In this document: one piece after another, positions 17,385 to 25,687 of the stretch | Numbering within the stretch: the first letter of the stretch is position 1 | Layout: every line of letters begins with the position of its first letter | Assembly: GCA_964600235.1 (NCBI GenBank) | Contig: CAZRIV010000003.1 | Span: 242,967 to 306,966, forward strand | DNA from: MWEI01 sp964600235 | Lineage (GTDB): Bacteria > Desulfobacterota > Desulfomonilia > UBA1062 | Length of the DNA stretch: 64,000 nt | Direction: 5' to 3' | Notes under the pieces: model-generated | What the model was told of the DNA's origin: nothing | Databases searched by the model: none | The model's input: the letters and a program-made list of their open reading frames with translations, nothing else | Program-made: the position numbers and the translations under genes

Positions 17385-17761
17385 TTCTTGTATACCTCTT
17401 TCGGGTCGAAGACCCTGATTCCGTCTTCCACCAGGGCCCCCTTTTCAATTTTTGTAAAAAAACACGACCGGAAGCCGGTGTGACAGGCTGCTCCGCCTAT
17501 CTGATTCACCTTGAGCAGGATCGTGTCCTGATCGCAGTCGATGCGTATTTCTTTAACTTCCTGGACATTGCCCGACTCCTCGCCCTTTCTCCACAGCCTG
17601 TTTCTGGAGCGGCTGAAATAGCATGCCCTGCCGGTTTGGAGAGTCTCTTCAAAGGATTCCTGGTTCATGTAGGCAAGCATAAGGATCTCACCTGTAGATG
17701 CGTCCTGTGCAATTGCAGGGACAAGGCCACCCGATTTTGCAAAATCGACGAATTTCTCCAT
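17381..17761 (-). CDS. hisI: Phosphoribosyl-AMP cyclohydrolase
   Basis: A 126-residue stand-alone HisI, the third step of histidine synthesis (opening the purine ring of PR-AMP). The metal site includes RIDCDQDTILLKV with two aspartates and a cysteine, and later ACHTGFRSCFF. The HisE domain is not fused. AGGAGG six bases before ATG confirms the start. It leads the coupled set hisI-hisG-map. The other his genes are not in the window. Confidence 0.96.
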   Translation of the reverse strand: MEKFVDFAKSGGLVPAIAQDASTGEILMLAYMNQESFEETLQTGRACYFSRSRNRLWRKGEESGNVQEVKEIRIDCDQDTILLKVNQIGGAACHTGFRSCFFTKIEKGALVEDGIRVFDPKEVYKK

Positions 17762-17876
17762 AAAGCGCCTCCTGGATGCTGAGCCTTAACAGGTTTGGGC
17801 GAGACGTGTCAAGGTTCTCCTCGGACCAGCCGACCCCGGTGAAGTCCTCGACTGGTCTTGTGGCGGGTCTCGAACG

Positions 17877-18371
17877 TTATTCTTCTTTTTTCTGCTGGGC
17901 CGCCTCCTGCTGACGTTCCAGCTGCCTGAGTTCCCTGCGCGCCTTGGCCTCGCGGCAACGCCTGGCCTGCTCGTCATTTTCGACGATCAGGGGCGGGACC
18001 CTCCTGGGCCTGGATTTTGGACTCAGGGCAACATAGGTAAGATAGGCCGATGCGGTGTGGCGCACCTCGCCTGTCAGGAGGTTTTCCGCCTCGACCCTTA
18101 CGCCTACCTCCATGGATGTCTCACCAACCATATTCAGGCTTGCCTTCAGCATGATGAGGTTACCGATGTAGACAGGGTAGTGGAAATGGAGACGGTCGAT
18201 GGACGCTGTCACGACATTGCTCCTGGCATGTCGGGCAGCTACCGTGCCGCCTGCGTTGTCGATAAGCTTCATGATGACTCCGCCATGGACGTTGCCTGCT
18301 GGATTGGCGTCTTCCGGGGTCATCAGCTGTGCCATCAGCACCGTGCTTTCACTTACCCTTTTCCCCTTCAT
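17877..18371 (-). CDS. Acyl-CoA thioesterase (YciA/BACH-like hotdog protein)
   Basis: A 164-residue hotdog thioesterase. MTPEDANPAGNVHGGVIMKL carries the conserved N-x-H-GG of the cytosolic acyl-CoA hydrolase family, followed by VTASIDRLHFHYPV. It hydrolyses acyl-CoA to free acid and CoA. I start at 18371 because GGAGG lies eight bases before this ATG; the upstream ATG at 18431 has none. The last 30 residues form a basic and acidic, glutamine-rich helix (ARRELRQLERQQEAAQQKK) beyond the usual fold. Confidence 0.9.
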   Translation of the reverse strand: MKGKRVSESTVLMAQLMTPEDANPAGNVHGGVIMKLIDNAGGTVAARHARSNVVTASIDRLHFHYPVYIGNLIMLKASLNMVGETSMEVGVRVEAENLLTGEVRHTASAYLTYVALSPKSRPRRVPPLIVENDEQARRCREAKARRELRQLERQQEAAQQKKEE

Positions 18372-18650
18372 CTCATTTACCTCCGGCCTGAACGTATGGT
18401 GAGGGTGAGAATACCTGTTGCCTTCATGCAAGCCCTACTTGCACGAGAGAAATCTTGACACAGGAACGCATCAAAAGGATAAAGCCAACAGACCCCCCTG
18501 TCAATCCGTGTTGCTGAAAACACTTGAGCCTGCGCTCCCCGCTTGAATGAATCAGCTTTTTATCGCTTATATACTTTCATACAAAAATCATTTGGGTATA
18601 ATAGTGAATGATCACCTGAACCCATATCGGGAGTGAAAGGACATCATCTC

Positions 18651-19193
18651 ATGCGAACGAATATCGTTCTCACCCTCACCGGAAAGGACAGAACAGGCCT
18701 TGTTCAAGAGGTTACCAAGATACTGCTCGAGGCGGGCTGCAATGTGGAAACAAGCCGCATGGCTCGCCTCGGCGGCGAATTCGCCGTGCTGATGCTTGTC
18801 TCCATGCCTGCTGACAAGCAGGCGGATCTGGACCGTGGAATACTAGCCCTCACGCGCCAGGGGTTCAAGGTCGCCACGAGCCCGACATCACAGAGCTATG
18901 CCGAGGCACATGGCGGATGGCTGAACTATAAAATTCAGGTTTTCGGGGCCGACCAGGAGGGAATCATTCACGAGGTCGCCCATCAACTCTCCCAGTTCGG
19001 CATCAATATCGAGTCCATGGATACCTCGACCACCCAGGCACCCAACAGTGGTGCGCCGTTGTTTTCCATGTCCGCCCTGGTCGCCGTGCCCGTTGGCCTT
19101 CCAGGCCAAAAATGGAAGGCGGCCCTCAAAGAGGTGGAACATCGTCAGCATGTAGACATCAAGGTTTCGGCAATAGCAAAGAGGCAGACTTAA
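18651..19193 (+). CDS. Tandem ACT-domain regulatory protein (GcvR-like)
   Basis: A 180-residue protein made of two ACT domains, residues about 3-75 (VLTLTGKDRTGLVQEVTKIL) and 88-170 (IQVFGADQEGIIHEVAHQL). It resembles GcvR, the glycine cleavage system regulator, and related amino-acid-binding ACT proteins. ACT domains bind amino acids at domain interfaces. The start at 18651 is preceded by AAAGGA. A consensus -10 TATAAT lies at 18597-18602. It is next to a PAS protein on the same strand. Confidence 0.85.
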   Translation: MRTNIVLTLTGKDRTGLVQEVTKILLEAGCNVETSRMARLGGEFAVLMLVSMPADKQADLDRGILALTRQGFKVATSPTSQSYAEAHGGWLNYKIQVFGADQEGIIHEVAHQLSQFGINIESMDTSTTQAPNSGAPLFSMSALVAVPVGLPGQKWKAALKEVEHRQHVDIKVSAIAKRQT

Positions 19194-19300
19194 AGAAAAG
19201 CAGCGTGTCCTCCGTCCTTCGGGTAATACAATGAGCACTCCCTGCCTCAGGGAAGATGAAAGTCCTCATGGGCGGACAATATTCTGTTCAGGAGAAAGGA

Positions 19301-19654
19301 TTGCATTCACCTATGGATAACCACATGTGGGTTGAGGAATTTCCCGGGGCTGTTACGGTATGCGACTCTGAAGGGATCATCCTGGAGATGAACGCCCGTG
19401 CAAAGAGGATGTTTAGGGAGCAGGGAGGGTCCGCCCTGGTGGGGACAAGCCTCTTTGCATGTCATCCCGAGCCGTCCAGGTCGAAGCTCAGGCAGATAAT
19501 GGGAAAAAGGACCACCAATGTCTACACCATCGAGAAAAAGGGTCTGAAGAAAATGATACACCAAACCCCATGGTACCTTGAGGGCCAATACCGTGGATTT
19601 GTCGAGATCGTGCTGGAGCTGCCCGAGGCCATCCCCCACTATATCCGCGAATAA
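19301..19654 (+). CDS. Small PAS-domain protein
   Basis: About 117 residues, nearly all one PAS domain (residues 14-100: FPGAVTVCDSEGIILEMN, then the KRTTNVYTIEKKGLKKMIHQ strand region). There is no output domain, so it may sense a small ligand or act through another protein. The start is uncertain: TTG at 19301 has AGGAG six bases upstream, ATG at 19313 is close behind, and an ATG at 19256 would give 132 residues with a poorly placed GGGAAG. It lies 107 bases after the ACT gene. Confidence 0.72.
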   Translation: MHSPMDNHMWVEEFPGAVTVCDSEGIILEMNARAKRMFREQGGSALVGTSLFACHPEPSRSKLRQIMGKRTTNVYTIEKKGLKKMIHQTPWYLEGQYRGFVEIVLELPEAIPHYIRE

Positions 19655-19767
19655 ACTAATCCGGCCATAAGAAACGGGACCTTCTCGGCTATCGGAGCAT
19701 ACGCCATCCGGGGCCTTCTGCGTATTGAGTTGTGCAGTTATCGGTAAACCCTGGTCCGGACAGATCC

Positions 19768-20982
19768 TTACATCCTCGCAACGATGGCATGCCCGAACTC
19801 GGAACACTTCAGGAGCGTCGCGCCTTCCATCTGGCGCTCCAGGTCATAGGTGACCTGCTTGTCCGAGATGGCCTTTGCGATGCCCTTGCGCACAAGCCCG
19901 GCAGCCTCACCCCAGCCAAGGTAATCGAGCATCATGGCACCTGAGAGGATGAGCGAGCCGGGGTTGATCTTGTCCTGGCCTGCATATTTCGGCGCTGTTC
20001 CATGAGTTGCCTCGAACACCGCAAAGGGGATGCCGATGTTGGCCCCGGGCGCCATGCCGAGTCCGCCCACCTGGGCGGCCAGAGCATCGGAGATGAAGTC
20101 GCCGATGAGGTTGGGCACGGCAAGCACGTCATATTCGGCCGGCCTTAAGAGTACCTGCTGGAACATGGAGTCCGCAATGCGGTCGTTGATGAGCACCTTG
20201 CCCTCTGGCATCTTGGCGTCATACTTCTTGCTGAGTTCGGCCTCGGTCACGGTCACGTCACCGAACTCCTCTCTGGCCAGCTCATAGCCCCAGTCCCTGA
20301 AAGCCCCTTCGGTGAATTTCATGATGTTGCCCTTGTGCACGAGCGTTACGGTCTTCTTGTCATTCTTGAGGGCATACTCGATAGCCATGCGCACCAGCCT
20401 CTTGGTGCCGGTCACAGAGATGGGCTTGATGCCGATGCCCGAGTCTTCCCGGATATGGGTGCCCATCTGTTCGTTGAGGAAGGTGATGACTTTGTTTCCA
20501 TCGGGACTGCCCTTGGACCACTCGATGCCTGCATAGAGGTCTTCGGTGTTCTCGCGGAACACGATGATGTCCACCAGTTCTGGCCTCTTCACCGGCGCCG
20601 GGGTGCCATCGTAATATTTCACCGGCCGGATACATGCAAACAGATCCAGTATCTGTCGAAGCGCCACATTCAGGCTGCGTATGCCCCCGCCCACAGGGGT
20701 GGTGAGAGGGCCCTTGATGCCCACAAGGTACTCCTTGAAGGCCTCGATGGTCTCGTGAGGCAGATAGGTTCCCAGCTTTGCATTGGCCTTTTCGCCTGCA
20801 TAGATTTCCTTCCACACGATGCGCCTCTTGCCGGCATAGGCCTTCTGAACCGCCGCATCGAAAACGGCCTGGGATGCGGCCCAGATATCGGGACCTACCC
20901 CGTCTCCCTCTATGTAGGGAATTATGGGGTCGTCCGGCACAATAAGCCCTGCCCCCTGAAATGTTATCTTGGTTCCGTTCAT
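19768..20982 (-). CDS. icd: Isocitrate dehydrogenase, NADP-type
   Basis: A 404-residue isocitrate dehydrogenase, converting isocitrate to 2-oxoglutarate and CO2. The substrate and phosphorylation loop GGGIRSLNVALRQ, FRENTEDLYAGIEW and the cofactor-selective HGTAPKYAGQDKINPGS (Lys-Tyr, as in NADP enzymes) are all present. I chose the third ATG (20982), preceded by AAGGA. Immediately upstream on the same strand lies a DRE-TIM metallolyase that may make the citrate feeding this step, with a long palindrome between them. Confidence 0.95.
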   Translation of the reverse strand: MNGTKITFQGAGLIVPDDPIIPYIEGDGVGPDIWAASQAVFDAAVQKAYAGKRRIVWKEIYAGEKANAKLGTYLPHETIEAFKEYLVGIKGPLTTPVGGGIRSLNVALRQILDLFACIRPVKYYDGTPAPVKRPELVDIIVFRENTEDLYAGIEWSKGSPDGNKVITFLNEQMGTHIREDSGIGIKPISVTGTKRLVRMAIEYALKNDKKTVTLVHKGNIMKFTEGAFRDWGYELAREEFGDVTVTEAELSKKYDAKMPEGKVLINDRIADSMFQQVLLRPAEYDVLAVPNLIGDFISDALAAQVGGLGMAPGANIGIPFAVFEATHGTAPKYAGQDKINPGSLILSGAMMLDYLGWGEAAGLVRKGIAKAISDKQVTYDLERQMEGATLLKCSEFGHAIVARM

Positions 20983-21065
20983 CTTAAGTCCTTTCATGAA
21001 ACGCAATATTTAATTAAGGCCTCTGCACAGCTCCAAAGCTATGGATGAGGGGCACTAAAATTTGG

Positions 21066-21135
21066 CCCGAACAAATAGTTGTTTTGCCAGGGACAAGCCA
21101 TGGCTTGTCCCTGGCAAAACAACTATTTGTTCGGG
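21066..21135. repeat. Long perfect palindrome, copy 2 of the family
   Basis: A perfect palindrome of 35-base arms with its centre between 21100 and 21101. The tips CCCGAACAAAT are shared with copies at 281 and 30266 while the inner stem is unrelated. On the minus strand it ends in CCAAATTTT, as copy 1 does on the plus strand; on the plus strand it ends in TAATTTTTT. It begins 52 bases after the stop of the metallolyase gene (minus strand) and just before icd. Confidence 0.85.
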
Positions 21136-21187
21136 TAATTTTTTCTTTATAGAATGCTTTCCCGAGTCATGCAAATGGTCTCTCTTT

Positions 21188-23101
21188 TCAGATCCTGTCC
21201 CGGTGAAGCTCTTCCCAGAGAAGGTGCTGGTAATGCTGGAGGTCTTTGGGGCTCATTGCCGCCCCTCTGGCCTCGTACATGCTCTGGATGGCCTTCACAA
21301 CATCTTCGAAGCGGATGTCCAACCCCAGCACGCCCACCATGTCTTCCTTTTCATTCAGTACAGGGGCGGAAACCGTAAGAATAAGTGCCCCGGTTATGCG
21401 GGAGGTGGAAACCCCGCTCACGTGGAGCCTGCCCGTCTCGATGGTCTTGATGAACCATTCGCGATCGGAGCAGTCTTCGTTCTCCTTCATCTTGTGCATG
21501 AAATGCCCTTTGTACTCGGGCTGGGTTATGTTCTTTGTGATCTTGATGCCGGACATATCCGTGATATAGGCGAACTGGACGAACGGATACTCCTTGATGA
21601 ACTCGGTGATGAGAGGCTCCTGCTTCTTGGGTTTCATGCTCTTCATGTCGTCGTTCTCGAGGAGCTTCTCCATGAGCTGGCTTGCATACTCCTGAGCCTC
21701 GTGCCTGATGAGGTCGAAGCCTGAAAGGAAGAGGTGGGGTATGTGTCGCATGGCGAGCTTCTCCAGTTCCTCGTCCGTCATGGAGGTGTTCCGCCCCTCC
21801 TCGAAATCCTTGACGATGGCCTGATACATGCGGTTGATCCCCGGGTGGCGCTTGTCGATCTTTTTCGATTCGTCAAGCTTGAAGTTGGAGTTGACCCAGT
21901 GGGCAATGCCTGCCTTGCCCGACTTGTCCGTGATGGCTATCTCGATGGGCCGGTTCAGAAACTTGTCCGTGTTGAATATGTTGTAGATCTCCTCGTTCTT
22001 CACCAGCCCGTCCGCATGGATGCCCGCCCTGGTCACATTGAAGTTTTTCCCCACAAAGGGGTAGTTGCCGGGGATATGATAGTTGATCTGGTCGTTCACA
22101 TACTCGGCCAGTTCGCTGATAGCCTTTGTATCAATGGTGTCGTTGTGCCCCCTCAGCGAAAGATACTCGAAGACCATGGCCTCGACAGGCGTGTTCCCCG
22201 TACGCTCGCCAAATCCGAAGATGGCGCAGTTGACCGAACTGCACCCATAAAGCCAGGCCGTTGTTGCGTTCACCACCACCTTGTGGAAGTCGTTGTGTCC
22301 ATGCCATTCAAGAAGGTGTCCCGGCACGCCGGCATCGTCGATGAAGGCGCGCACCAGCTTGTCCACCGCCCGGGGCAGCGCTGCTCCCGGGAAGGAAACG
22401 CCGTAGCCCATGGTGTCGCAGAGCCGTATCTTCACGTCGATCCCCGATTCCTCCCTGAGCTTCATGAGCTCCCGGGCAAGGGGGATGCAGAAACCGTAGA
22501 TGTCCGCCCTGGTCACGTCCTCGAAGTGGCACCGGGGTATGATACCCTGGCTGAGCGCCTCCCTGACGATGCCGAGATATTCGTTCAATGCCTTGCGCCG
22601 CGACCACCCGAGCTTCAGATAGATGTGGTAGTCGGACACCGACGTGAGGATGCCCGTCTCGTCCAGGCCGAATTCCCTGACCAGATTCAGGTCGTCTTTG
22701 TGGGCCCTGATCCATGAGGTCACCTTGGGGAAATTATACCCCTTGGCCAGGCAGGCCTCCACGGCGGCCTTGTCTTTTTTCGAATAGAGGAAGAATTCGC
22801 TCATCCTGATAAGTCCGCTTTCCCCGCTGATGCGGTGCAGGAAATCGAAGATGTGCTCGATCTGATCCACGGAGAACGGCACCATGGACTGCTGTCCATC
22901 CCTGAAGGTGGTATCGGTGATGAAGATGTCTTCTGCAGGCTGGATGGGAATCAGCCTCATGTCAAAGTCGATCTTGGGCACCTCGTCGTAATTGAAGATG
23001 GACCTGTAGTAGTTTCCCCGTTCAATCTCCTGGATGCCTGTCTCAAAGTTCTTGCCAGGGGTATAGTAAAAGACCTTCTTTTCCGGATCCCACCGCGCCA
23101 T
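21188..23101 (-). CDS. DRE-TIM metallolyase with C-terminal Cache-like domain; candidate (Re)-citrate synthase
   Basis: A protein of 637 residues from the ATG at 23101, one base after the stop of the LysM gene. Residues about 50-330 form an HMGL-like catalytic barrel related to isopropylmalate and homocitrate synthases: DTTFRDGQQS carries the DRE-type motif, EWHGHNDFH the metal-binding histidines, and GFGERTGNTP the C-terminal signature. Residues about 490-610 look like a Cache/PDC ligand-binding domain (FAYITDMSGIKITKN, DREWFIKTIETG, VVGVLGLDI-like VGVLGLDIRFED), normally found in chemoreceptors and kinases. No signal peptide or membrane segment is present. The neighbouring icd, and the known descent of (Re)-citrate synthases of anaerobes from this superfamily, make citrate synthesis the best guess; homocitrate or another acyl transfer is possible. 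Confidence 0.7.
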   Translation of the reverse strand: MARWDPEKKVFYYTPGKNFETGIQEIERGNYYRSIFNYDEVPKIDFDMRLIPIQPAEDIFITDTTFRDGQQSMVPFSVDQIEHIFDFLHRISGESGLIRMSEFFLYSKKDKAAVEACLAKGYNFPKVTSWIRAHKDDLNLVREFGLDETGILTSVSDYHIYLKLGWSRRKALNEYLGIVREALSQGIIPRCHFEDVTRADIYGFCIPLARELMKLREESGIDVKIRLCDTMGYGVSFPGAALPRAVDKLVRAFIDDAGVPGHLLEWHGHNDFHKVVVNATTAWLYGCSSVNCAIFGFGERTGNTPVEAMVFEYLSLRGHNDTIDTKAISELAEYVNDQINYHIPGNYPFVGKNFNVTRAGIHADGLVKNEEIYNIFNTDKFLNRPIEIAITDKSGKAGIAHWVNSNFKLDESKKIDKRHPGINRMYQAIVKDFEEGRNTSMTDEELEKLAMRHIPHLFLSGFDLIRHEAQEYASQLMEKLLENDDMKSMKPKKQEPLITEFIKEYPFVQFAYITDMSGIKITKNITQPEYKGHFMHKMKENEDCSDREWFIKTIETGRLHVSGVSTSRITGALILTVSAPVLNEKEDMVGVLGLDIRFEDVVKAIQSMYEARGAAMSPKDLQHYQHLLWEELHRDRI

Positions 23102-23102
23102 G

Positions 23103-23903
23103 TTATTTCTTCTTTCCTTTCGGGATGTATGCATCCTTGGGTATCTTCTCCGGTTCCGGAGCCCCGGCCTCACGACGGGCCTCGACGATGTCCTCCGTGG
23201 TCATTTCTCTTGGAACCTTCAGATCCTGGCCGGCATAGAGAACCTTGGGGTCCTTGATCTGGTCGCGGTTCGCCTTGTAGATGAGCGGCCACATGAAGGA
23301 GTCGTTGTAGATGTCATGACGCGCCGCAATGCTGGGCAGCGTATCCCCTCTCTTCACCACGTAAATGATGGGGTATGTTTCCGGCGGTGCAGGCTCTGAG
23401 GGCCTCTGGAGCTCATCGCGCTTCTGGGCGATCTCGCTTCCGAGCTCTTCGAGCCTCTTCTGCTTTTCCTCAGCGGTCTTCTGCTGAACTTCCTGGTATG
23501 CCCCGTTGAACTTTACCGCAAGGGACTGCAGGGCGCTCGCGTCGTCGTCGATGTAGGCCTTGTGCATCTCGAGATATAGAAGCAGCAGCGAAAAGGACTC
23601 CTTCTTTGCATAATCGAATCCCGATATCTCCACCACGTTCCTCAGGTTGCCGGAAGCAGTCTCAACAATGGCCCTGTTTTCGCCATCAAGATCACGATAC
23701 TGCCTGAAGGCCCTGATAAAGGCTTCGGCAGCCTGTATATCATCCTTGTGCTCCAGGGCTTGAAGCCCCTGCCTCATGTCCTGGGACAGCACCTTCATGG
23801 CATCTTTTTTCGGATCGGGCTGCTCCCCCTCCCGGGCGGTCTTGGTGGTTGAACAGCCCAGGAGGACCGCCATCATGACAAGACACCAGATAAAACGCCT
23901 CAT
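23103..23903 (-). CDS. LysM-domain lipoprotein
   Basis: A 266-residue lipoprotein. The lipobox is VLLGC with Cys17, followed by STTKTA. Residues 30-150 are helical, with a charged coiled-coil-like part (EEKQKRLEELGSEIAQKRDE), and a LysM peptidoglycan-binding domain occupies about 180-240 (YVVKRGDTLPSIAARH to YAGQDLKVPR). It should sit in the periplasm attached to an outer or inner membrane and bind peptidoglycan. It overlaps aspS by ATGA and its last codons carry the ribosome binding site of the metallolyase gene. Confidence 0.88.
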   Translation of the reverse strand: MRRFIWCLVMMAVLLGCSTTKTAREGEQPDPKKDAMKVLSQDMRQGLQALEHKDDIQAAEAFIRAFRQYRDLDGENRAIVETASGNLRNVVEISGFDYAKKESFSLLLLYLEMHKAYIDDDASALQSLAVKFNGAYQEVQQKTAEEKQKRLEELGSEIAQKRDELQRPSEPAPPETYPIIYVVKRGDTLPSIAARHDIYNDSFMWPLIYKANRDQIKDPKVLYAGQDLKVPREMTTEDIVEARREAGAPEPEKIPKDAYIPKGKKK

Positions 23904-25687
23904 TCCTTGCCCTCTATGATTTTAAGCCCAAGCTCGGCAAGCTGCCTGGAGTCCACATCGGAAGGGGCCTCGGTCATGGTACAGAACGCCTTCTGTGTCT
24001 TGGGGAAGGCGATGACATCACGGATGCTGGTGGTGCCTGCAAGCAGCATGATGAGCCTGTCAAGACCGAAGGCGATGCCGCCGTGCGGCGGGGCGCCGTA
24101 CTGCAGGGCATCCAGGAGAAACCCGAATTTGACCTTGGCCTGCTCGTCGGTGAGTCCCAGAACCTTGAACACCTTCTGCTGTATTTCCCTGGCGTGGATA
24201 CGGATGCTGCCGCCACCCACCTCATATCCGTTTATCACCATGTCGTAGGCCAGAGCCTTGACTTTTCCCGGATCGGTATCGAGGAGCTCGATATCTTCAA
24301 GTGCAGGAGACGTGAAGGGATGGTGGACAGACACCAGCCTGCCTTCCTCCTCACTCCAGTCCATGAGCGGGAAATCCGTCACCCACAGGGCGCCGTAGGT
24401 GTCCGGCTCGATGAGCTTCAACCGCTCGGCCAGGTGCAGCCTCAGCGCCGACAGGCTTGCGTTCACCACGCTCTTCTTGTCCGCGACGAAGAGTGCCACG
24501 TCCCCAGGCACCATTTCCAGGCGCTGGGCAATGCCTGCAAACTGGGCTTCATTGAAAAACTTGGCCAGCGTGGACTTCCATCCATCCTCTTCGAGCCTTG
24601 CCCAGAGAACGCCCTTGGCGCCGTAGTCCGCAATGGCGCTCTGCAGAGAGTCCAGGTCCTTCCTGCTGAGGTTGTGCGGGGCCTTCACGGCAATGGCCTT
24701 GACCGCCCCGCCCTCGGCCACGGCTGCTGTGAAGACGCGGAATTCGGTGGTGGCTGCTATATCCGATACATCAACGAGCTTCATGCCGAAGCGGGTATCA
24801 GGCCTGTCCGTGCCGTACTCGTCCATGGCCTGGCCATAGCTTAGCCTGGGAAAAGGCCGCTTCAGCTCAAGTCCCTTCGCCTCCCTGAACAGCGTGGCGA
24901 TCATGTTCTCGGTGATGTCGAGCACGTCATCCATGCCCACAAAGGACATCTCGATATCGATCTGGGTGAATTCCGGCTGGCGGTCTGCGCGCAAGTCCTC
25001 GTCACGGAAGCATTTGACGATCTGGTAGTAGCGGTCATAACCCGATACCATGAGGAGCTGCTTGAAGAGCTGCGGAGACTGGGGAAGGGCATAGAACTTG
25101 CCCGGGAAGACCCGGGACGGCACCAGATAGTCCCGTGCGCCTTCAGGCGTGCTCTTGGTGAGCACAGGGGTCTCCACTTCGATAAAGCCGTGCGCATCCA
25201 TATACCTCCTGACGCTCGATGAGGCCTTGTGTCTCAGGATCATGTTCTGCTGCAGGGAAGGCCTGCGAAGATCGAGGTAGCGGTATTTGAGCCTGAGCGT
25301 GTCATTCACCTCTATGCCGTCCTCGATGAGAAAGGGTGGGGTCAGAGCCTCGTTGAACACCACCACCTCGTGGGCCGTTATCTCCACATCCCCTGTGGCC
25401 ATGCTTGGGTTGCGCATCTCTTCGGGCCGCCTCAACAGCTCTCCGGTGATGGCGATACAGTATTCGGGTCTTACGGTATGGGCCACGGCATGTGCCTTGG
25501 GCTGGTCCTCCGGGTTGCAGACCACCTGGGCGATGCCGGTGCGGTCGCGCATGTCTATGAAGATGAGCCCTCCCAGGTCTCTGCGACGCTGGACCCAGCC
25601 GAAGAGCGTCACGGTTGTGCCCTCCGGGACATTATTGATTTCACCGCAGAAATGTGTCCGTTTCAGTCCTATCACAGAGCTCGTCAC
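23900..25687 (-). CDS. aspS: Aspartyl-tRNA synthetase
   Basis: A 595-residue bacterial-type AspRS with an N-terminal OB-fold anticodon domain (residues 1-105), a class II catalytic core with motif 2 near FRDEDLRADRQPEFTQID and motif 3 GIAFGLDRLIMLLAG, and the bacterial GAD insertion domain. It charges tRNA with aspartate; whether it is discriminating cannot be judged here. The start is GTG, overlapping the hisS stop as GTGA, with AAGGAGA upstream. It is the third gene of a run radical SAM-hisS-aspS-LysM-metallolyase. Confidence 0.97.
   Translation of the reverse strand: MTSSVIGLKRTHFCGEINNVPEGTTVTLFGWVQRRRDLGGLIFIDMRDRTGIAQVVCNPEDQPKAHAVAHTVRPEYCIAITGELLRRPEEMRNPSMATGDVEITAHEVVVFNEALTPPFLIEDGIEVNDTLRLKYRYLDLRRPSLQQNMILRHKASSSVRRYMDAHGFIEVETPVLTKSTPEGARDYLVPSRVFPGKFYALPQSPQLFKQLLMVSGYDRYYQIVKCFRDEDLRADRQPEFTQIDIEMSFVGMDDVLDITENMIATLFREAKGLELKRPFPRLSYGQAMDEYGTDRPDTRFGMKLVDVSDIAATTEFRVFTAAVAEGGAVKAIAVKAPHNLSRKDLDSLQSAIADYGAKGVLWARLEEDGWKSTLAKFFNEAQFAGIAQRLEMVPGDVALFVADKKSVVNASLSALRLHLAERLKLIEPDTYGALWVTDFPLMDWSEEEGRLVSVHHPFTSPALEDIELLDTDPGKVKALAYDMVINGYEVGGGSIRIHAREIQQKVFKVLGLTDEQAKVKFGFLLDALQYGAPPHGGIAFGLDRLIMLLAGTTSIRDVIAFPKTQKAFCTMTEAPSDVDSRQLAELGLKIIEGKE

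Noticed and set aside
21734..22717. 327-residue open frame antisense to the metallolyase gene
   Set aside because: It is a shadow of the real gene: the opposite strand carries a full conserved enzyme, and this frame has no recognisable motif or ribosome binding site.
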